DNA of 64,000 nt from DASRDU01 sp035560235 (GCA_035560235.1 DATMAG010000082.1:1-64000); one strand, 5' to 3'; shown: positions 45,901 through 54,173, numbered from the stretch's first letter. A program made the numbers and translations. Notes: generated by a model from the letters alone, not told the origin.

Positions 45901-47746
45901 GGTGACGCCGTCTCCGACGCCGACTGTCTCCTCATCGAAACCTCGCTCGTGCCTGGCAGCGATGACATTTGCCGGGCTGACAAACGTTGCGCTCAATCGT
46001 CCGGCGACGGCTTCGAGCGTGCATCTGTGGCCGAATGCGACGAACGTTCCGACGAGCGCCAACGACGGCGCGATGGAGACGAGTGATGGCCGCGTCTCGC
46101 TCTGGCATTCGGAGTCGAACACGCGGCAGCTTGAATGGTGGCAGGTTGATCTGGAACAGCCGGTGCGCATTGCCGGAATCGAGATTCTCTTTCGCACCGA
46201 AAACAATCAGTCCAGCACGCGCTGCAATTTTGAAGTGCGGGCTTCGAACGATCCGACCTTCGCCACTTCGACGCTGCTCGGCGCGCAGGGCGCAGAACCG
46301 CACCCGTTCGGCCAGCCCTGGCAGGCAAAAGTGAATGATGCCAACACGTATCGTTACGTGCGTGTGCGCAAGACCAGCATTGATGCCGATGAATTCGGAC
46401 AGGAGTATTTCAATCTCTCCGAAGTTCGCGTCTGGTCGGCAGACGCAAGGGCCGGTTACGTCACTGCAGGCAGCACGTCACTCGCAGTCTCCGACCTCAG
46501 ATCGCAGGTTGTCATGACGGGCCAGACGCTTGAGTTCACGCTGAGCGGCACGAGTCCCTGCGGGCAGCCGGTCAGGCACACGGCCTGGGGCCTGCCGAAA
46601 AACGCGAGCTTTGACAGCAGCACCGGAGTCTTCACTTTCACACCGACGCCCGATCAGGCCAGCGAGATGTATCAGGTTACTTTTCGTTCCGGCTCGGCGG
46701 GCGATGAACTCATCACCAGAGTCGACATTGCCGTAATTCAATCCGGCGCGCCGCGCGTCACGCTGCTCTCACCGACCTCATCAGGTCGGCTGGTGAAAAA
46801 TCAGAACGCGGTGATCTCGTGGGCGACCGATTCATCTGCGCCGATGACGAAATATCAGCTCAGGCTTTCGACTGATGGCGGGCTGTCGTATCCGACAGTC
46901 ATTGCCGATCTGCCGGGCACAGCGACGCGCTTTGAATGGAAGATTCCCGCCGCGGCTGAACTCAGCAAAGCTCCGGTGCGGCTGATGGTCGTGGCAACGG
47001 ACGCAAACAACCGCACAGGACTTGATGTCACGCATCAGGATTTGCAGGTCGCTGAAACGATGGCAATCACTTCAGCCGCGAGCTATCGCAGCGACGCGAT
47101 GGCTGCCGGTTCGATCTGCACTGTCTTTGGCGGCAGCCTGACGAGCGATGGCGGCGGTTTTGCCGAAAGCCTGCCGCTGCCGCGCGATATTCGCGGAACC
47201 AGAATCGAAATCACCGACAGTCAGGGCCGGACGATGACAGCTCCGCTCTTTTACACGAGCCAGCATCAGATGAACTTTCTGCTGCCCGAAGAGGCGGCTC
47301 CGGGCGAAGCTGTCGTCACGGTCTTCGCTTCAACCGGCGAAATCTCCGAAACCAGAATCAGCGTCACCGCCGCCGCGCCCGCACTCTTCACGCTGGATGC
47401 CAGCGGTTCAGGCGAAGCGGCGCTGATCTCAACGACTGACGGCGTGAATTACGAGGCAGGCGCAGTGAAGCAGGACGCCGGGCGCGATGTTTACGTGGTG
47501 CTGTTCGGCACGGGCTGGCGCGGCGCGAGCGCCGGAACTGAAAACAACCTGAATCCAGCCGCGCCGGTTCAGGTTGAGATCAACGGCGTCCCGGTCAGTG
47601 TGCTTTATGCCGGAAAGCAGCCTGAACTGGCCGGACTGGATCAGATCAACTTTCTGCTCCCGCGCACGCTGACGCCGGGCGGCTATTCGCTGGTGGTCAG
47701 AGTCGGCGACCAGGTGAGCAATTCAACTTTGATCCGCGTCTACTGA
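42986..47746 (+). CDS. Giant secreted multidomain protein, riboswitch controlled
   Basis: A 1586-residue exported protein. After a signal segment (about 20-45) an N-terminal beta domain of PcRGLX/YetA-like type (LSIRVSQAALPVTIGVPLPE) precedes beta-rich regions and an alpha/alpha-toroid (about 550-960: HYDLPFMLLREFLRTGDGR, QYHADDYWDSSRTFNLRG), as in exo-rhamnogalacturonan lyases. A discoidin (F5/8 type C) domain follows (about 1000-1160: NVALNRPATASS, WWQVDLEQPVRIAGIEILF), then an Ig-like domain and a C-terminal TIGR03437-type domain (about 1350-1586). A strong site, GGGAGATG, precedes the ATG. Saccharide lyase or binding activity is inferred from fold likeness. Control by c-di-GMP links it to a surface or biofilm state. 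Confidence 0.8.
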   Translation: MPSPISASCSLLTAAFAARVRAAALFPALVLVISSLFALTAQAQNSKLSLSIRVSQAALPVTIGVPLPEAADVRDVAQLGILDPKGAAVPAQMRVLVRWRGLVTDTTKPVKWVLVDFKPSTVGSYVLTGTGQAATLPSLSISDSSEKVRLTTPRLSLEIARQGSALMTSLVLDGAEQLRAPIAVNAVVPRGGMLVKTGSTSEAVYLSDSSLLRPGDTVRFTHTARLKWDIAAGATQFTTEDQSLLAGHVYLFEEGTPRQETVTVSTARDGMFTASAPLRFAHAAGCSIRDLTIEQESAVIKSVSGQVVQFSGPLKQTHAVGECLIAAPSQSNPLITASAVIDRVSLEESNALRAVVRQDGHFVSATAGLSGRVLPQVSFTLRYYVYADQPFVRVRLRMLNEGTFGFGSWRAQQPPFSQHALIRNLSVTVPTLNGGAGEISVLSAAEAHALIAAQQSGATLNAGAFEISAPEFAENFPKKLSAASTGLRFDLLPDIGCDHNLEGGRAKTTDFYLGKQTGAAMALTNSAIATLDPAEVAGSGAVRPAMIERRQWSQVFAQDDELREAAEYAERMFAVAYAVESSQGNTHQPPQSVFEYRLRGEHGENFGWQNFGDLTWGDGYSNLHYDLPFMLLREFLRTGDGRAFRLGSEMSRFRADQGQYHADDYWDSSRTFNLRGLSFYEKGQHGTYREPVFTHHWIEGLWLYWALTGDEAIHESAIEASEAVARYQFTYDNALSWNESRFVGWPALAMMAAWRYSGDLSYLAKARDLVYLLIQTEEDYGQKGYYIVPEANIGPTTQPFMWSGYAQFGVIEFWRETGDGRAADFLVRVADWLIGKKNPRPVLTGGNTENGIYHPLTTPYFWSPDGASGEALTAQAMLSLPVLTIAARITQRADLSALARRLFRDTVFYRDWNPAVNATSASRNQINFRSDLFGASSPKMYGQTGFALGDYLAELNNAVTLPASVPVIPAPVVTPSPTPTVSSSKPRSCLAAMTFAGLTNVALNRPATASSVHLWPNATNVPTSANDGAMETSDGRVSLWHSESNTRQLEWWQVDLEQPVRIAGIEILFRTENNQSSTRCNFEVRASNDPTFATSTLLGAQGAEPHPFGQPWQAKVNDANTYRYVRVRKTSIDADEFGQEYFNLSEVRVWSADARAGYVTAGSTSLAVSDLRSQVVMTGQTLEFTLSGTSPCGQPVRHTAWGLPKNASFDSSTGVFTFTPTPDQASEMYQVTFRSGSAGDELITRVDIAVIQSGAPRVTLLSPTSSGRLVKNQNAVISWATDSSAPMTKYQLRLSTDGGLSYPTVIADLPGTATRFEWKIPAAAELSKAPVRLMVVATDANNRTGLDVTHQDLQVAETMAITSAASYRSDAMAAGSICTVFGGSLTSDGGGFAESLPLPRDIRGTRIEITDSQGRTMTAPLFYTSQHQMNFLLPEEAAPGEAVVTVFASTGEISETRISVTAAAPALFTLDASGSGEAALISTTDGVNYEAGAVKQDAGRDVYVVLFGTGWRGASAGTENNLNPAAPVQVEINGVPVSVLYAGKQPELAGLDQINFLLPRTLTPGGYSLVVRVGDQVSNSTLIRVY

Positions 47747-47808
47747 AGCGGATCCGGGCTTGGAATCCTCCATCAGAACGGGGCAGGTCTGAGACGGGGA
47801 TTTCAGGG

Positions 47809-47840
47809 AGAGCGCGCCGGATGGGCAGTCGGCGCGCTCT
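47809..47840 (+). terminator. Rho-independent terminator of the giant gene
   Basis: A perfect 10-bp GC-rich stem (47809-47818 with 47831-47840), 12-base loop, followed by TTTATTTTCG. It lies 62 bases after the stop. Confidence 0.92.
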
Positions 47841-47969
47841 TTTATTTTCGTAATGACTGAACGGAGAGATCATTCATCATCGAAGCAGGCAAACCCGGGA
47901 TACCGCCTGCACACTCCGTCTCGCGGTGCAGTCTGATTCGCTCAATGTCTCAATTCCGTGTGCCCTGAT

Positions 47970-48491
47970 TCAGGCGTATTTGGCGGCGATGTAAAAGAGA
48001 ACAACCAGGGCTGCGAAGGTGAGCAGCAGCAGTGCCGTCACCACCACGAGCCGGTTGTGCTGCCGGTTGACGGTCGCGGGCATCACCTGAGTGAAGAACG
48101 ATTGTGGAGCGGGGTTGTGAGCAGGCGGACTGCTGGCGGCAGTTGAAGTGTGCTTGCCGGGATTCTTCCGGTCAGCGTCGGCGCTGCCTGATTTCGGGCG
48201 TTTCGCTGAAGAGTCTGAAGGCTCAAAGATCGTGCGCTGATCTGTTTTTTTCGAGCGTGGCAGTTCATCAACACTGATCGGAATAATCAGCGAACCTTCG
48301 CCGGACGCTTCCCTGCTCTTCGGAGTAACCGAACGCTCATCAGCCTGTCGCGCTGATTCGTTTTTCGCTGGTAACGGCTGAGAGGCGGCCTGCTGCGGCT
48401 CGGCATTGAAGCGCTGCCGCACCGGACTGCCGCACCTGTTGCAGAAGCGCGCAGTGGGTCTGATCTGTTTTCCGCATTCCTGACAGAACAT
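47970..48491 (-). CDS. Zinc-ribbon protein with C-terminal membrane anchor
   Basis: A 173-residue protein. The N-terminus is a zinc ribbon (MFCQECGKQIRPTARFCNRC, two CxxC pairs). A long Ser/Pro/Lys-rich linker (about 30-140) follows, and the C-terminus is a single membrane helix (VVTALLLLTFAALVVLFYI) plus AAKYA. This tail-anchored plan is shared by many small acidobacterial proteins and suggests binding of a partner at the inner membrane. Function unknown. Confidence 0.75.
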   Translation of the reverse strand: MFCQECGKQIRPTARFCNRCGSPVRQRFNAEPQQAASQPLPAKNESARQADERSVTPKSREASGEGSLIIPISVDELPRSKKTDQRTIFEPSDSSAKRPKSGSADADRKNPGKHTSTAASSPPAHNPAPQSFFTQVMPATVNRQHNRLVVVTALLLLTFAALVVLFYIAAKYA

Positions 48492-48574
48492 AGCGGGCAG
48501 TAGTCAGTGGTCAGCAGCCTGATGGTCAGCAAAGCGATGATTTTACCAGATGCTGATCACCAGACTGCTGACCA

Positions 48575-49846
48575 CTATTCCTGTTTCTCCTCAATCAGTT
48601 TTGCGACCTGTTTTTCGAGCGCACGCCAGTTGCCTGTGCCGCGCCGGATGAAACGAACATTGCCTTTGCGATCAATGAGCACAATCGTCGGCAGCGAAAT
48701 CACGCTGAAGCGATCATCGTTTGTCAGATCATCCTCCTTATTGACCGCTACCGGCCAGGTGATGTTCTGGCGTTTCAGAAAATCCTGAATGCTTCTGAGT
48801 TCCTGCTCCGGCTTCAGGTCATCTTCCCTGTCTGAACGCCCGTAAAAGCGCGTGATGCCGATGATCAGCAGGCCCTGGCTGCCGTACTTTTCCTGCAGGC
48901 CGCGCAGGGGCGCAAAGGCTTCAGCAGACGGCGCGCTCCACATCGCCCAGAAATCGAGCAGCAGCACCCTGCCGCGAAAATCTCCGGGCTTGTAAGGACG
49001 TGAACCGATCCATTCCTGGTACTTGATGCCCGGCGACGGATTGTTGATGAGATTTGTGGCAGTCAGTTCCGACTGCAGAATGGACAGCAGGCGCGGATCG
49101 GAGAGGAAATCCAGCTTCTCGATCCGGTTTCTGAACTCCTGCGCCTCGGTCGTTTTGCCGAGCCGGTAGAGCGAAACGATGTTGATGGCGGCCAGCGCCG
49201 CCTGATCGTAATCGCGCGCGTCACGATTGAGCGGGTCGGTCATCTCACGCGAGCCGAGCCGTGACATCAGACCGTACCCGGCCCGCGCCTGCCTGGCTGC
49301 CTTCTCGTACTCGCCCCGGTCGCGGAACGCTTCGGCCAGATCCTTGCGCAGCGCAATGCGCGTCACGAGCAGCAGGTCATACCCCCGGCGATAAAGCGGC
49401 GCGCTGCGTTCGAGCGTTTCCAGCACCGTCGCGGCTTCATCGAACTTTTCAATCTCAATCAGCGACCGCACCAGACTGGCCAGCGAGTTGAGCGCCTTTT
49501 CGCCCTTCGCTCCGCTGTTGATGAAATCGCGGTAAGCCTGAGCCGCAGGCAGAAACTGCTCGGCCCGCTGATACAGACTGGCCAGCGCGTAAAGTTCATC
49601 GCCCTTCCAGTCGGCAGCCTTGTACTGCGCCGCGCGTTCAGCGGCTGCCCGCACAATCGCTTCAGCCCTGGTTTCGATCTCTTCCGGGCGAACTCGTCCG
49701 CTCTCCAGTTCACGATCCAGCGCTTCGGCCATCTTAGCGATCTGCTTCAGAGCTTCTGACGGCTTCTGCGTCTGCGCCGCCGCCGAGCCGGAAAACAAAA
49801 TGATCAATGCCATCATCAGCAGGGCTGAGACTGTGTCGCGCAGCAT
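48575..49846 (-). CDS. TPR protein with thioredoxin-fold domain lacking active-site cysteines
   Basis: A 423-residue exported protein with signal peptide (ALLMMALIILFSGSAAAQ). The N-terminal two-thirds (about 40-280) is helical and TPR-like (YALASLYQRAEQFLPAAQAY). The C-terminal domain (about 290-423) is TlpA/AhpC-TSA like (GRVLLLDFWAMWSAPSAEAF, LLIIGITRFYG, SLPTIVLIDRKGNVRFIRRG). The usual WCxxC is WSAPS here, so both cysteines are replaced by serine and disulfide exchange by this site is excluded. It may be a structural or thiol-independent role. I start at ATG 49846 for the signal peptide; ATG 49882 lies upstream. Confidence 0.82.
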   Translation of the reverse strand: MLRDTVSALLMMALIILFSGSAAAQTQKPSEALKQIAKMAEALDRELESGRVRPEEIETRAEAIVRAAAERAAQYKAADWKGDELYALASLYQRAEQFLPAAQAYRDFINSGAKGEKALNSLASLVRSLIEIEKFDEAATVLETLERSAPLYRRGYDLLLVTRIALRKDLAEAFRDRGEYEKAARQARAGYGLMSRLGSREMTDPLNRDARDYDQAALAAINIVSLYRLGKTTEAQEFRNRIEKLDFLSDPRLLSILQSELTATNLINNPSPGIKYQEWIGSRPYKPGDFRGRVLLLDFWAMWSAPSAEAFAPLRGLQEKYGSQGLLIIGITRFYGRSDREDDLKPEQELRSIQDFLKRQNITWPVAVNKEDDLTNDDRFSVISLPTIVLIDRKGNVRFIRRGTGNWRALEKQVAKLIEEKQE

Positions 49847-49986
49847 TTCTGACCGGCCTGCAAGGAGGCTTTGTTTCAGCATAATCAGCAGAGGGAAGCC
49901 AGCAATGGCAGCGCTATTCTAGCACGGCGGGAAGAAGTGGCAAGCAGTGGCTGAAGGAAACCGGCAGGCAAAAGAGATGAGAAAGC

Positions 49987-50039
49987 GCCGGATTCCTGAC
50001 CGCCGCTGTTGAGGGCAAATCAGCGGTCAGGAATCCGGC
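49987..50039 (-). terminator. Long hairpin terminator of the sigma-DUF4252-VWA operon
   Basis: A perfect 17-bp stem (49987-50003 with 50023-50039) follows the VWA gene stop at 50056 on the minus strand, then GCTTTCTCATCTCTTTT. It marks the operon end. Confidence 0.87.
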
Positions 50040-50055
50040 AGCGTCAGAGCGTTTG

Positions 50056-51708
50056 CTATCGGGCGAAATAGCCACGGCGCGTTCTGGCAATCGCTCCGTT
50101 GCGGCTGACTTTGACGGTGATTTTGCGAAAGCCGCCGTCGTGTTTCGTGTTGTCGGGCAGATAAGCCAGACTGTAAAGCTGCTGCAACTCCGCTGCGACC
50201 TGCTTGTAAGCATCCTGCAGGTCTTCGGCGCGCGCAGCCGTAAACATCAGCCCGCCGGTCTGCCCGGCTACTTCCTCAAGCTGCCGCCGCGCGACGGCGT
50301 AACGCCGCAGCGAGCCTGAAGAACTGCTGAACGCAAAACCCAGCTTGTCGAGTTTGTTCTCAGTGTCGAAATAGATCGGATAGATCGTTACATCCTCTTC
50401 TGACACGCGCGCCAGCAGGTCATCAAATTCGGGTGCGGTCGGGTCAGGGCCGTATTGCAGATTGTTATCCACGCCATCGGTCAGCACGACAATTACCCGG
50501 CGCGTCTCGCCCGTGTCTTTGAGCAGATCAAGCGCCGTGTTCATGGCCTTGTAATATTCCGTCCCGCCGCCGCTGTGTCTGATTGAATCAATCGCCGCGC
50601 TCAGTTCAGCGCGGTCAGTCACAAACGGCGTAATCAGTTTGAAGCGCCGCGCAAACGTGCCAACGGCAATGCGCGTGTTCGGACTGAGCGCAGTCACGAA
50701 TTTCTGCGCCGCCTCTTTCATCTCTTTGATCTTCTTCTGTGTGCTGCCGCTCAGGTCGAGCAGCATCACCAGGCTGATCGGGGCCGTGACCGGCGCGAAA
50801 TGCGAAAGCTCCTGTCTGATGCCGTCCTCATAAATCGTGAAGTCTTCCGCTTTGAGGTTTGAGAGCGGCTGCCCATTGGAGCTGACGGCCCTGACGTTGA
50901 GATTGACGAGTCGCGTCTCAACTTTGACGGCCTCCTCACTGACCGGCTGTTTTTCAGGCGCGGATTCAGTGCGTGCCGGAGCGTTGCTGTCAGCAGGTTC
51001 TGACGGCGCGAGTTCATCTCTGGCTGCCGGGGCGGGAGTGGCAGATGCGACATTCTGAGCGGCGGCAGGCTGAGTCACCGTTGCAGCATCAGCGTTTTTA
51101 TTCAGCACTGACAGATCGGCGCTGTAGCCGCTGTCTCTTCTCACTCTGCTGCTCGCCACGGCAGGCTGAGCAAAGCCTGCGCCGAAACCTGAGGTGTCCT
51201 TCAACCCGCCGAGCGATTTGCCGAGCAGTTCAGGCTTTTGCAGGAACCGGGCCGCGGCGTCGGGATTGAATTTCACTTCAGCTACTACGGCTTCGCGTTC
51301 CTGGAACGCAACGACCGCAAGCTTGATGTCCCTGCCCTCTTCTCTGGCATAAACAAATGTTCGCGTGCCGCCGTCGCGTTTTGAATAAGTCTGCACGAGC
51401 GGATTCCAGCCTGCGGCGTAAGCCTCGCGCATCACGGCGGCAAACGAGGCTTCATTCGGGCGCGGCGAAAAATCCTGGTTTTCATAGACTGCGAGCCTGA
51501 ACCCTTTGACTCCGGCAGGGCGAATCAGTTTGACGGCGAAATTCGCCAGGCCGAGCAGCGGGATTTTTGTGCGGCGGGCCTGATATTTTTTTTCGATGTG
51601 TTTCGTGATGGCCTTGAATTCCTTGTCCTTTGCCAGAGCGGCAACAGGCGGAACGAGCAGCGCAACGGCCAGCAGCACAACTGAAACAAGACGGCGCGGG
51701 CAGATCAT
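50056..51708 (-). CDS. VWFA-related acidobacterial domain protein (TIGR03436 type)
   Basis: A 550-residue exported protein with signal peptide (LVSVVLLAVALLVPPVAALA). Residues about 25-170 resemble the DUF4252 proteins encoded upstream (RPAGVKGFRLAVYENQDFSP). A Glu/Pro-rich linker follows. The C-terminus from about 265 is the VWA-type domain: VETRLVNLNVRAVSSNGQPL, SLVMLLDLSGSTQKK (MIDAS DLSGS), VLTDGVDNN, and TVKVSRNGAIARTRRGYFAR, the usual family ending. A strong Shine-Dalgarno AAGGAGG precedes the ATG. It ends the sigma-factor operon, so it may belong to its target or sensor set. Confidence 0.82.
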   Translation of the reverse strand: MICPRRLVSVVLLAVALLVPPVAALAKDKEFKAITKHIEKKYQARRTKIPLLGLANFAVKLIRPAGVKGFRLAVYENQDFSPRPNEASFAAVMREAYAAGWNPLVQTYSKRDGGTRTFVYAREEGRDIKLAVVAFQEREAVVAEVKFNPDAAARFLQKPELLGKSLGGLKDTSGFGAGFAQPAVASSRVRRDSGYSADLSVLNKNADAATVTQPAAAQNVASATPAPAARDELAPSEPADSNAPARTESAPEKQPVSEEAVKVETRLVNLNVRAVSSNGQPLSNLKAEDFTIYEDGIRQELSHFAPVTAPISLVMLLDLSGSTQKKIKEMKEAAQKFVTALSPNTRIAVGTFARRFKLITPFVTDRAELSAAIDSIRHSGGGTEYYKAMNTALDLLKDTGETRRVIVVLTDGVDNNLQYGPDPTAPEFDDLLARVSEEDVTIYPIYFDTENKLDKLGFAFSSSSGSLRRYAVARRQLEEVAGQTGGLMFTAARAEDLQDAYKQVAAELQQLYSLAYLPDNTKHDGGFRKITVKVSRNGAIARTRRGYFAR

Positions 51709-51761
51709 AATTCGCCTCCTTCAGAACAGGGTCTCAAAGCGGGGGATGAAAGAGATGGCAA

Positions 51762-52343
51762 TCAGGACTTGTCGTGTTTGCGGTATTTGCGAACGCCGAC
51801 GCCGCTGAAATCGAAGTCAAGGTCGGGAATGCCGAAGCGCCCGCGCAACTGACCGATCTTTTCAGGGTCAATCGGGCCGACGACGTTGACGACGTACAGA
51901 TGCTTCGCTGACCAGACGATGGCGCCGATGCCGGTGATCACGTCGCCATTCATCATCAGATAAACTTCCGCGTTCTCTTTCTCGCGTTTGCTGCGCACGC
52001 CGACGATGCGCTCCCAGCCCGGTGTGCGCAACTGTGTGCGAATGCCTTCGACATCCGATTCAGAAAATTCATTGTCCCGGTCGAACTCAACGCCCTTGAC
52101 GTAAACGCCCTGCAGCGCCGAGATCAGTTCCTTCACCGCCGCTTCATCAGGCTTGCTGCTGTTGAGGAACTTCGCCGCCAGTTTGATGAGCGAGCCGTCA
52201 AGCGTCACGTCAACGGTTTCGACAGCTTTGGGAAAGAGCGTCTCCAGATTGTCCATTCGCAGCCTCTGCGCAGAGGCAGGCACGAGCGCGCAGAGGCAGA
52301 CGAGCAGTGACGAGGCAGCCAGTCTGAGTTTCGGTTTATTCAT
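51762..52343 (-). CDS. DUF4252-like exported protein, copy 2
   Basis: A 193-residue protein with signal peptide (LAASSLLVCLCALVPASAQ). Shared motifs with the upstream paralogue: DEAAVKELISALQGVYVKGV, LRTPGWERIVGVRSKRE and HLYVVNVVGPIDPEKIGQL. The fold is unnamed beyond DUF4252. Strong Shine-Dalgarno AAGGAGG before the ATG. It lies 53 bases before the VWA gene, in the sigma-factor operon. Function unknown; a periplasmic role is inferred. Confidence 0.78.
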   Translation of the reverse strand: MNKPKLRLAASSLLVCLCALVPASAQRLRMDNLETLFPKAVETVDVTLDGSLIKLAAKFLNSSKPDEAAVKELISALQGVYVKGVEFDRDNEFSESDVEGIRTQLRTPGWERIVGVRSKREKENAEVYLMMNGDVITGIGAIVWSAKHLYVVNVVGPIDPEKIGQLRGRFGIPDLDFDFSGVGVRKYRKHDKS

Positions 52344-52362
52344 GAATCCTCCTTGTCAGGGT

Positions 52363-52457
52363 GCGACAGGCTTGCGGCTTGTCGCGGTTTGGGGCAAAGA
52401 GCAGGTTTCATTGCAGATGGTAATGAGCAGTGACAACGACAAGCTGGCAGCCTGTCG
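52363..52457. repeat. Pair of REP-like palindromes between DUF4252 paralogues
   Basis: Two related 21-23-base palindromic units, GCGACAGGCTTGCGGCTTG (start 52363) and CGACAAGCTGGCAGCCTGTC (start 52437), are roughly reverse complements of each other. They lie in the 118-base gap between the two DUF4252 genes. They may be dispersed REP-like elements or transcript stabilisers. Confidence 0.55.
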
Positions 52458-52461
52458 CGCC

Positions 52462-53055
52462 TCAGTCCCTGTTTGATTTTTTTGTTCCGGTGCTTTTCAG
52501 CTCCAGCTTTGGCAGCCCGAGCCGGTCGCTCAGTTGCGCCAGGCGGTCAAGATCAATCGGGCCGACAATGTTGACGAGAGCCAGTTCCTTCGGTTCGGCA
52601 GCGATGATCGTCAGGCCGAGCATCTGCTCGCCCTCGTACATCGTGTGAACTTCGACCTTCATGCCTTCGCGTTTGCTGATCACGCCGACGATGCGCGACC
52701 AGCCTGGCGCGCGCAGTTGTGAGCGCACGCCCTCAAGATCGGATGATGAATACTGATTCTCGCGGTCGAACTCATAGACGCGGACGTAAACCCCCTGCAA
52801 CCCGTTGAGCAGCGCCTTGACGGCGGCCTCATCAGGATTACTGTCCTTCATAATCTTTGCGGCGAGCCTGAGCATCCGGGCATCAACATTCACTTCCACG
52901 ACTTCGCTGGCCTTGTCAGTCAGCCCGTCGAAATCAATTTGCACTTTCGCCCGCTGGAAGTTCTGCCCGTAAGCGGCGAATGTTCCTGTCACAGCGAGCA
53001 ACAGCAGGAACAGAATGGCCCGCGCTGTCGCACTGATTGAAAGCATCTTTCTCAT
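52462..53055 (-). CDS. DUF4252-like exported protein, copy 1
   Basis: A 197-residue protein with signal peptide (ARAILFLLLLAVTGTFAAYG). It shares with its neighbour NPDEAAVKALLNGLQGVYVR, LRAPGWSRIVGVISKREG and ELALVNIVGPIDLDRLAQL, so the two are tandem paralogues. It begins 11 bases after the anti-sigma-like gene. Membership of the DUF4252 family is by likeness; function unknown. Confidence 0.78.
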   Translation of the reverse strand: MRKMLSISATARAILFLLLLAVTGTFAAYGQNFQRAKVQIDFDGLTDKASEVVEVNVDARMLRLAAKIMKDSNPDEAAVKALLNGLQGVYVRVYEFDRENQYSSSDLEGVRSQLRAPGWSRIVGVISKREGMKVEVHTMYEGEQMLGLTIIAAEPKELALVNIVGPIDLDRLAQLSDRLGLPKLELKSTGTKKSNRD

Positions 53056-53066
53056 GATGGCTGTAG

Positions 53067-53504
53067 TTATTTCTCTCCGTTCTGTTTCGTCTTCGGCGTC
53101 GGCCTTGTTTCGCGCTGAAGACCGGATTGCTGATCTGCCTGTTCATCATCTGTCGCAATTCTTTCGGCGGCCTGATTGATCTTCTTCTTCGCTTTGTTCA
53201 GCTTGCTGCTGGCAATCTGAAAGGCGAGCATCACCTGGGCTTTGGCAATTTCGCTCTCCTTCCTCATCTCCTGATAATCGCGGTAATACCTGACGCCGAA
53301 AGTCAGCCCGATGACCAGACAGACGACCGTGGCCGCCGTGGCAAACTGCATGGCCGGAAGCCGGAAGAGCGCCAGCAGTTTCTGCCACGGCGAGACCGGC
53401 ACGGGCGGCAGTTCAGCGATGCGCGCCATCACCTTTGCGGTGAAATCGGGCGACACTTCGCGGCGCTGCAGCGCAATCTTCAGTTCATCATCAAGGCGGC
53501 TCAT
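53067..53504 (-). CDS. Membrane anti-sigma-like protein
   Basis: A 145-residue protein. The N-terminus (MSRLDDELKIALQRREVSP, DFTAKVMARI) resembles small anti-sigma domains; a membrane helix (FATAATVVCLVIGLTFGVRYY) near 50-70 places the Lys/Gln-rich remainder outside. The start codon overlaps the sigma gene stop by ATGA, the usual coupling for a cognate anti-sigma factor. The zinc-binding HxxxCxxC of ZAS proteins is absent. Binding to the sigma factor is an inference from position. Confidence 0.75.
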   Translation of the reverse strand: MSRLDDELKIALQRREVSPDFTAKVMARIAELPPVPVSPWQKLLALFRLPAMQFATAATVVCLVIGLTFGVRYYRDYQEMRKESEIAKAQVMLAFQIASSKLNKAKKKINQAAERIATDDEQADQQSGLQRETRPTPKTKQNGEK

Positions 53505-54091
53505 ACGTTGACTTCTCCAAAGCAGCGCGACAGCTTGTCGCGCAGGGTCGCAAGCCCGCGCTGCAGATAACTCTTGACGGTATTGACCGGCATCTCCAGC
53601 ACCTCGGCGATTTCAGCCGGATCGAGGTCTTCCTGGTAACGCAGCACCACGATCATCCGCTGTTTTTCGGGCAGCGCGGCAACATATCGGCGCAGCTTCT
53701 GTGACAGCATCGGGTCGGGCATTGCATCAGGCACGCGAAAGGCGTCAATCACTTCCGCGTCATCAATGCTCATTTGCAGGTGCAGCCCGAATTTCTGTCG
53801 CCGCAGATAATCAATGCAGCGATGGCTTGTCACCTTGCGCAGCCAGAATTTCAGATGCTCCGGCGATTTGATCGCGCCCAGGTTCCGGTACAGACTCAGA
53901 AACACTTCCTGCGCCAGTTCCTCGGCCAGCGCGTGATCGTGCAGAAAGTGGTCAGCCAGACTGAGCACCATTGACTGATGCTCGCGCACGATTTCTGAAA
54001 ACGAGGTCTGGGGGTTCCCGGCCAGCTTCACCTGCGGCTCCTTCTGACTTGATTGTTTGCTTCGCTGGAACAGCTCTTTTGCGCTGTTCAC
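53501..54091 (-). CDS. ECF RNA polymerase sigma factor
   Basis: A 196-residue sigma factor. Region 2 has FSEIVREHQSMVLSLADHFL, ELAQEVFLSLYRNLG and FWLRKVTSHRCIDYLRRQKF; region 4 has ALPEKQRMIVVLRYQEDLDP and the helix-turn-helix AEVLEMPVNTVKSYLQRGLA. It is the first gene of a run with the anti-sigma-like, DUF4252, DUF4252 and VWA genes. GTG at 54091 starts the frame; no Shine-Dalgarno or ECF-type promoter is visible upstream, so the start may be a little inside. Its target promoters are unknown. Confidence 0.92.
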   Translation of the reverse strand: MNSAKELFQRSKQSSQKEPQVKLAGNPQTSFSEIVREHQSMVLSLADHFLHDHALAEELAQEVFLSLYRNLGAIKSPEHLKFWLRKVTSHRCIDYLRRQKFGLHLQMSIDDAEVIDAFRVPDAMPDPMLSQKLRRYVAALPEKQRMIVVLRYQEDLDPAEIAEVLEMPVNTVKSYLQRGLATLRDKLSRCFGEVNV

Positions 54092-54173
54092 CGGTAAATA
54101 CGTCAGGTGAGTGGCCGGAGAATGCAGTTTGTTGCAGAAAAAATCCTGAGGACGAAAAGGAGTGACAGCCGGG

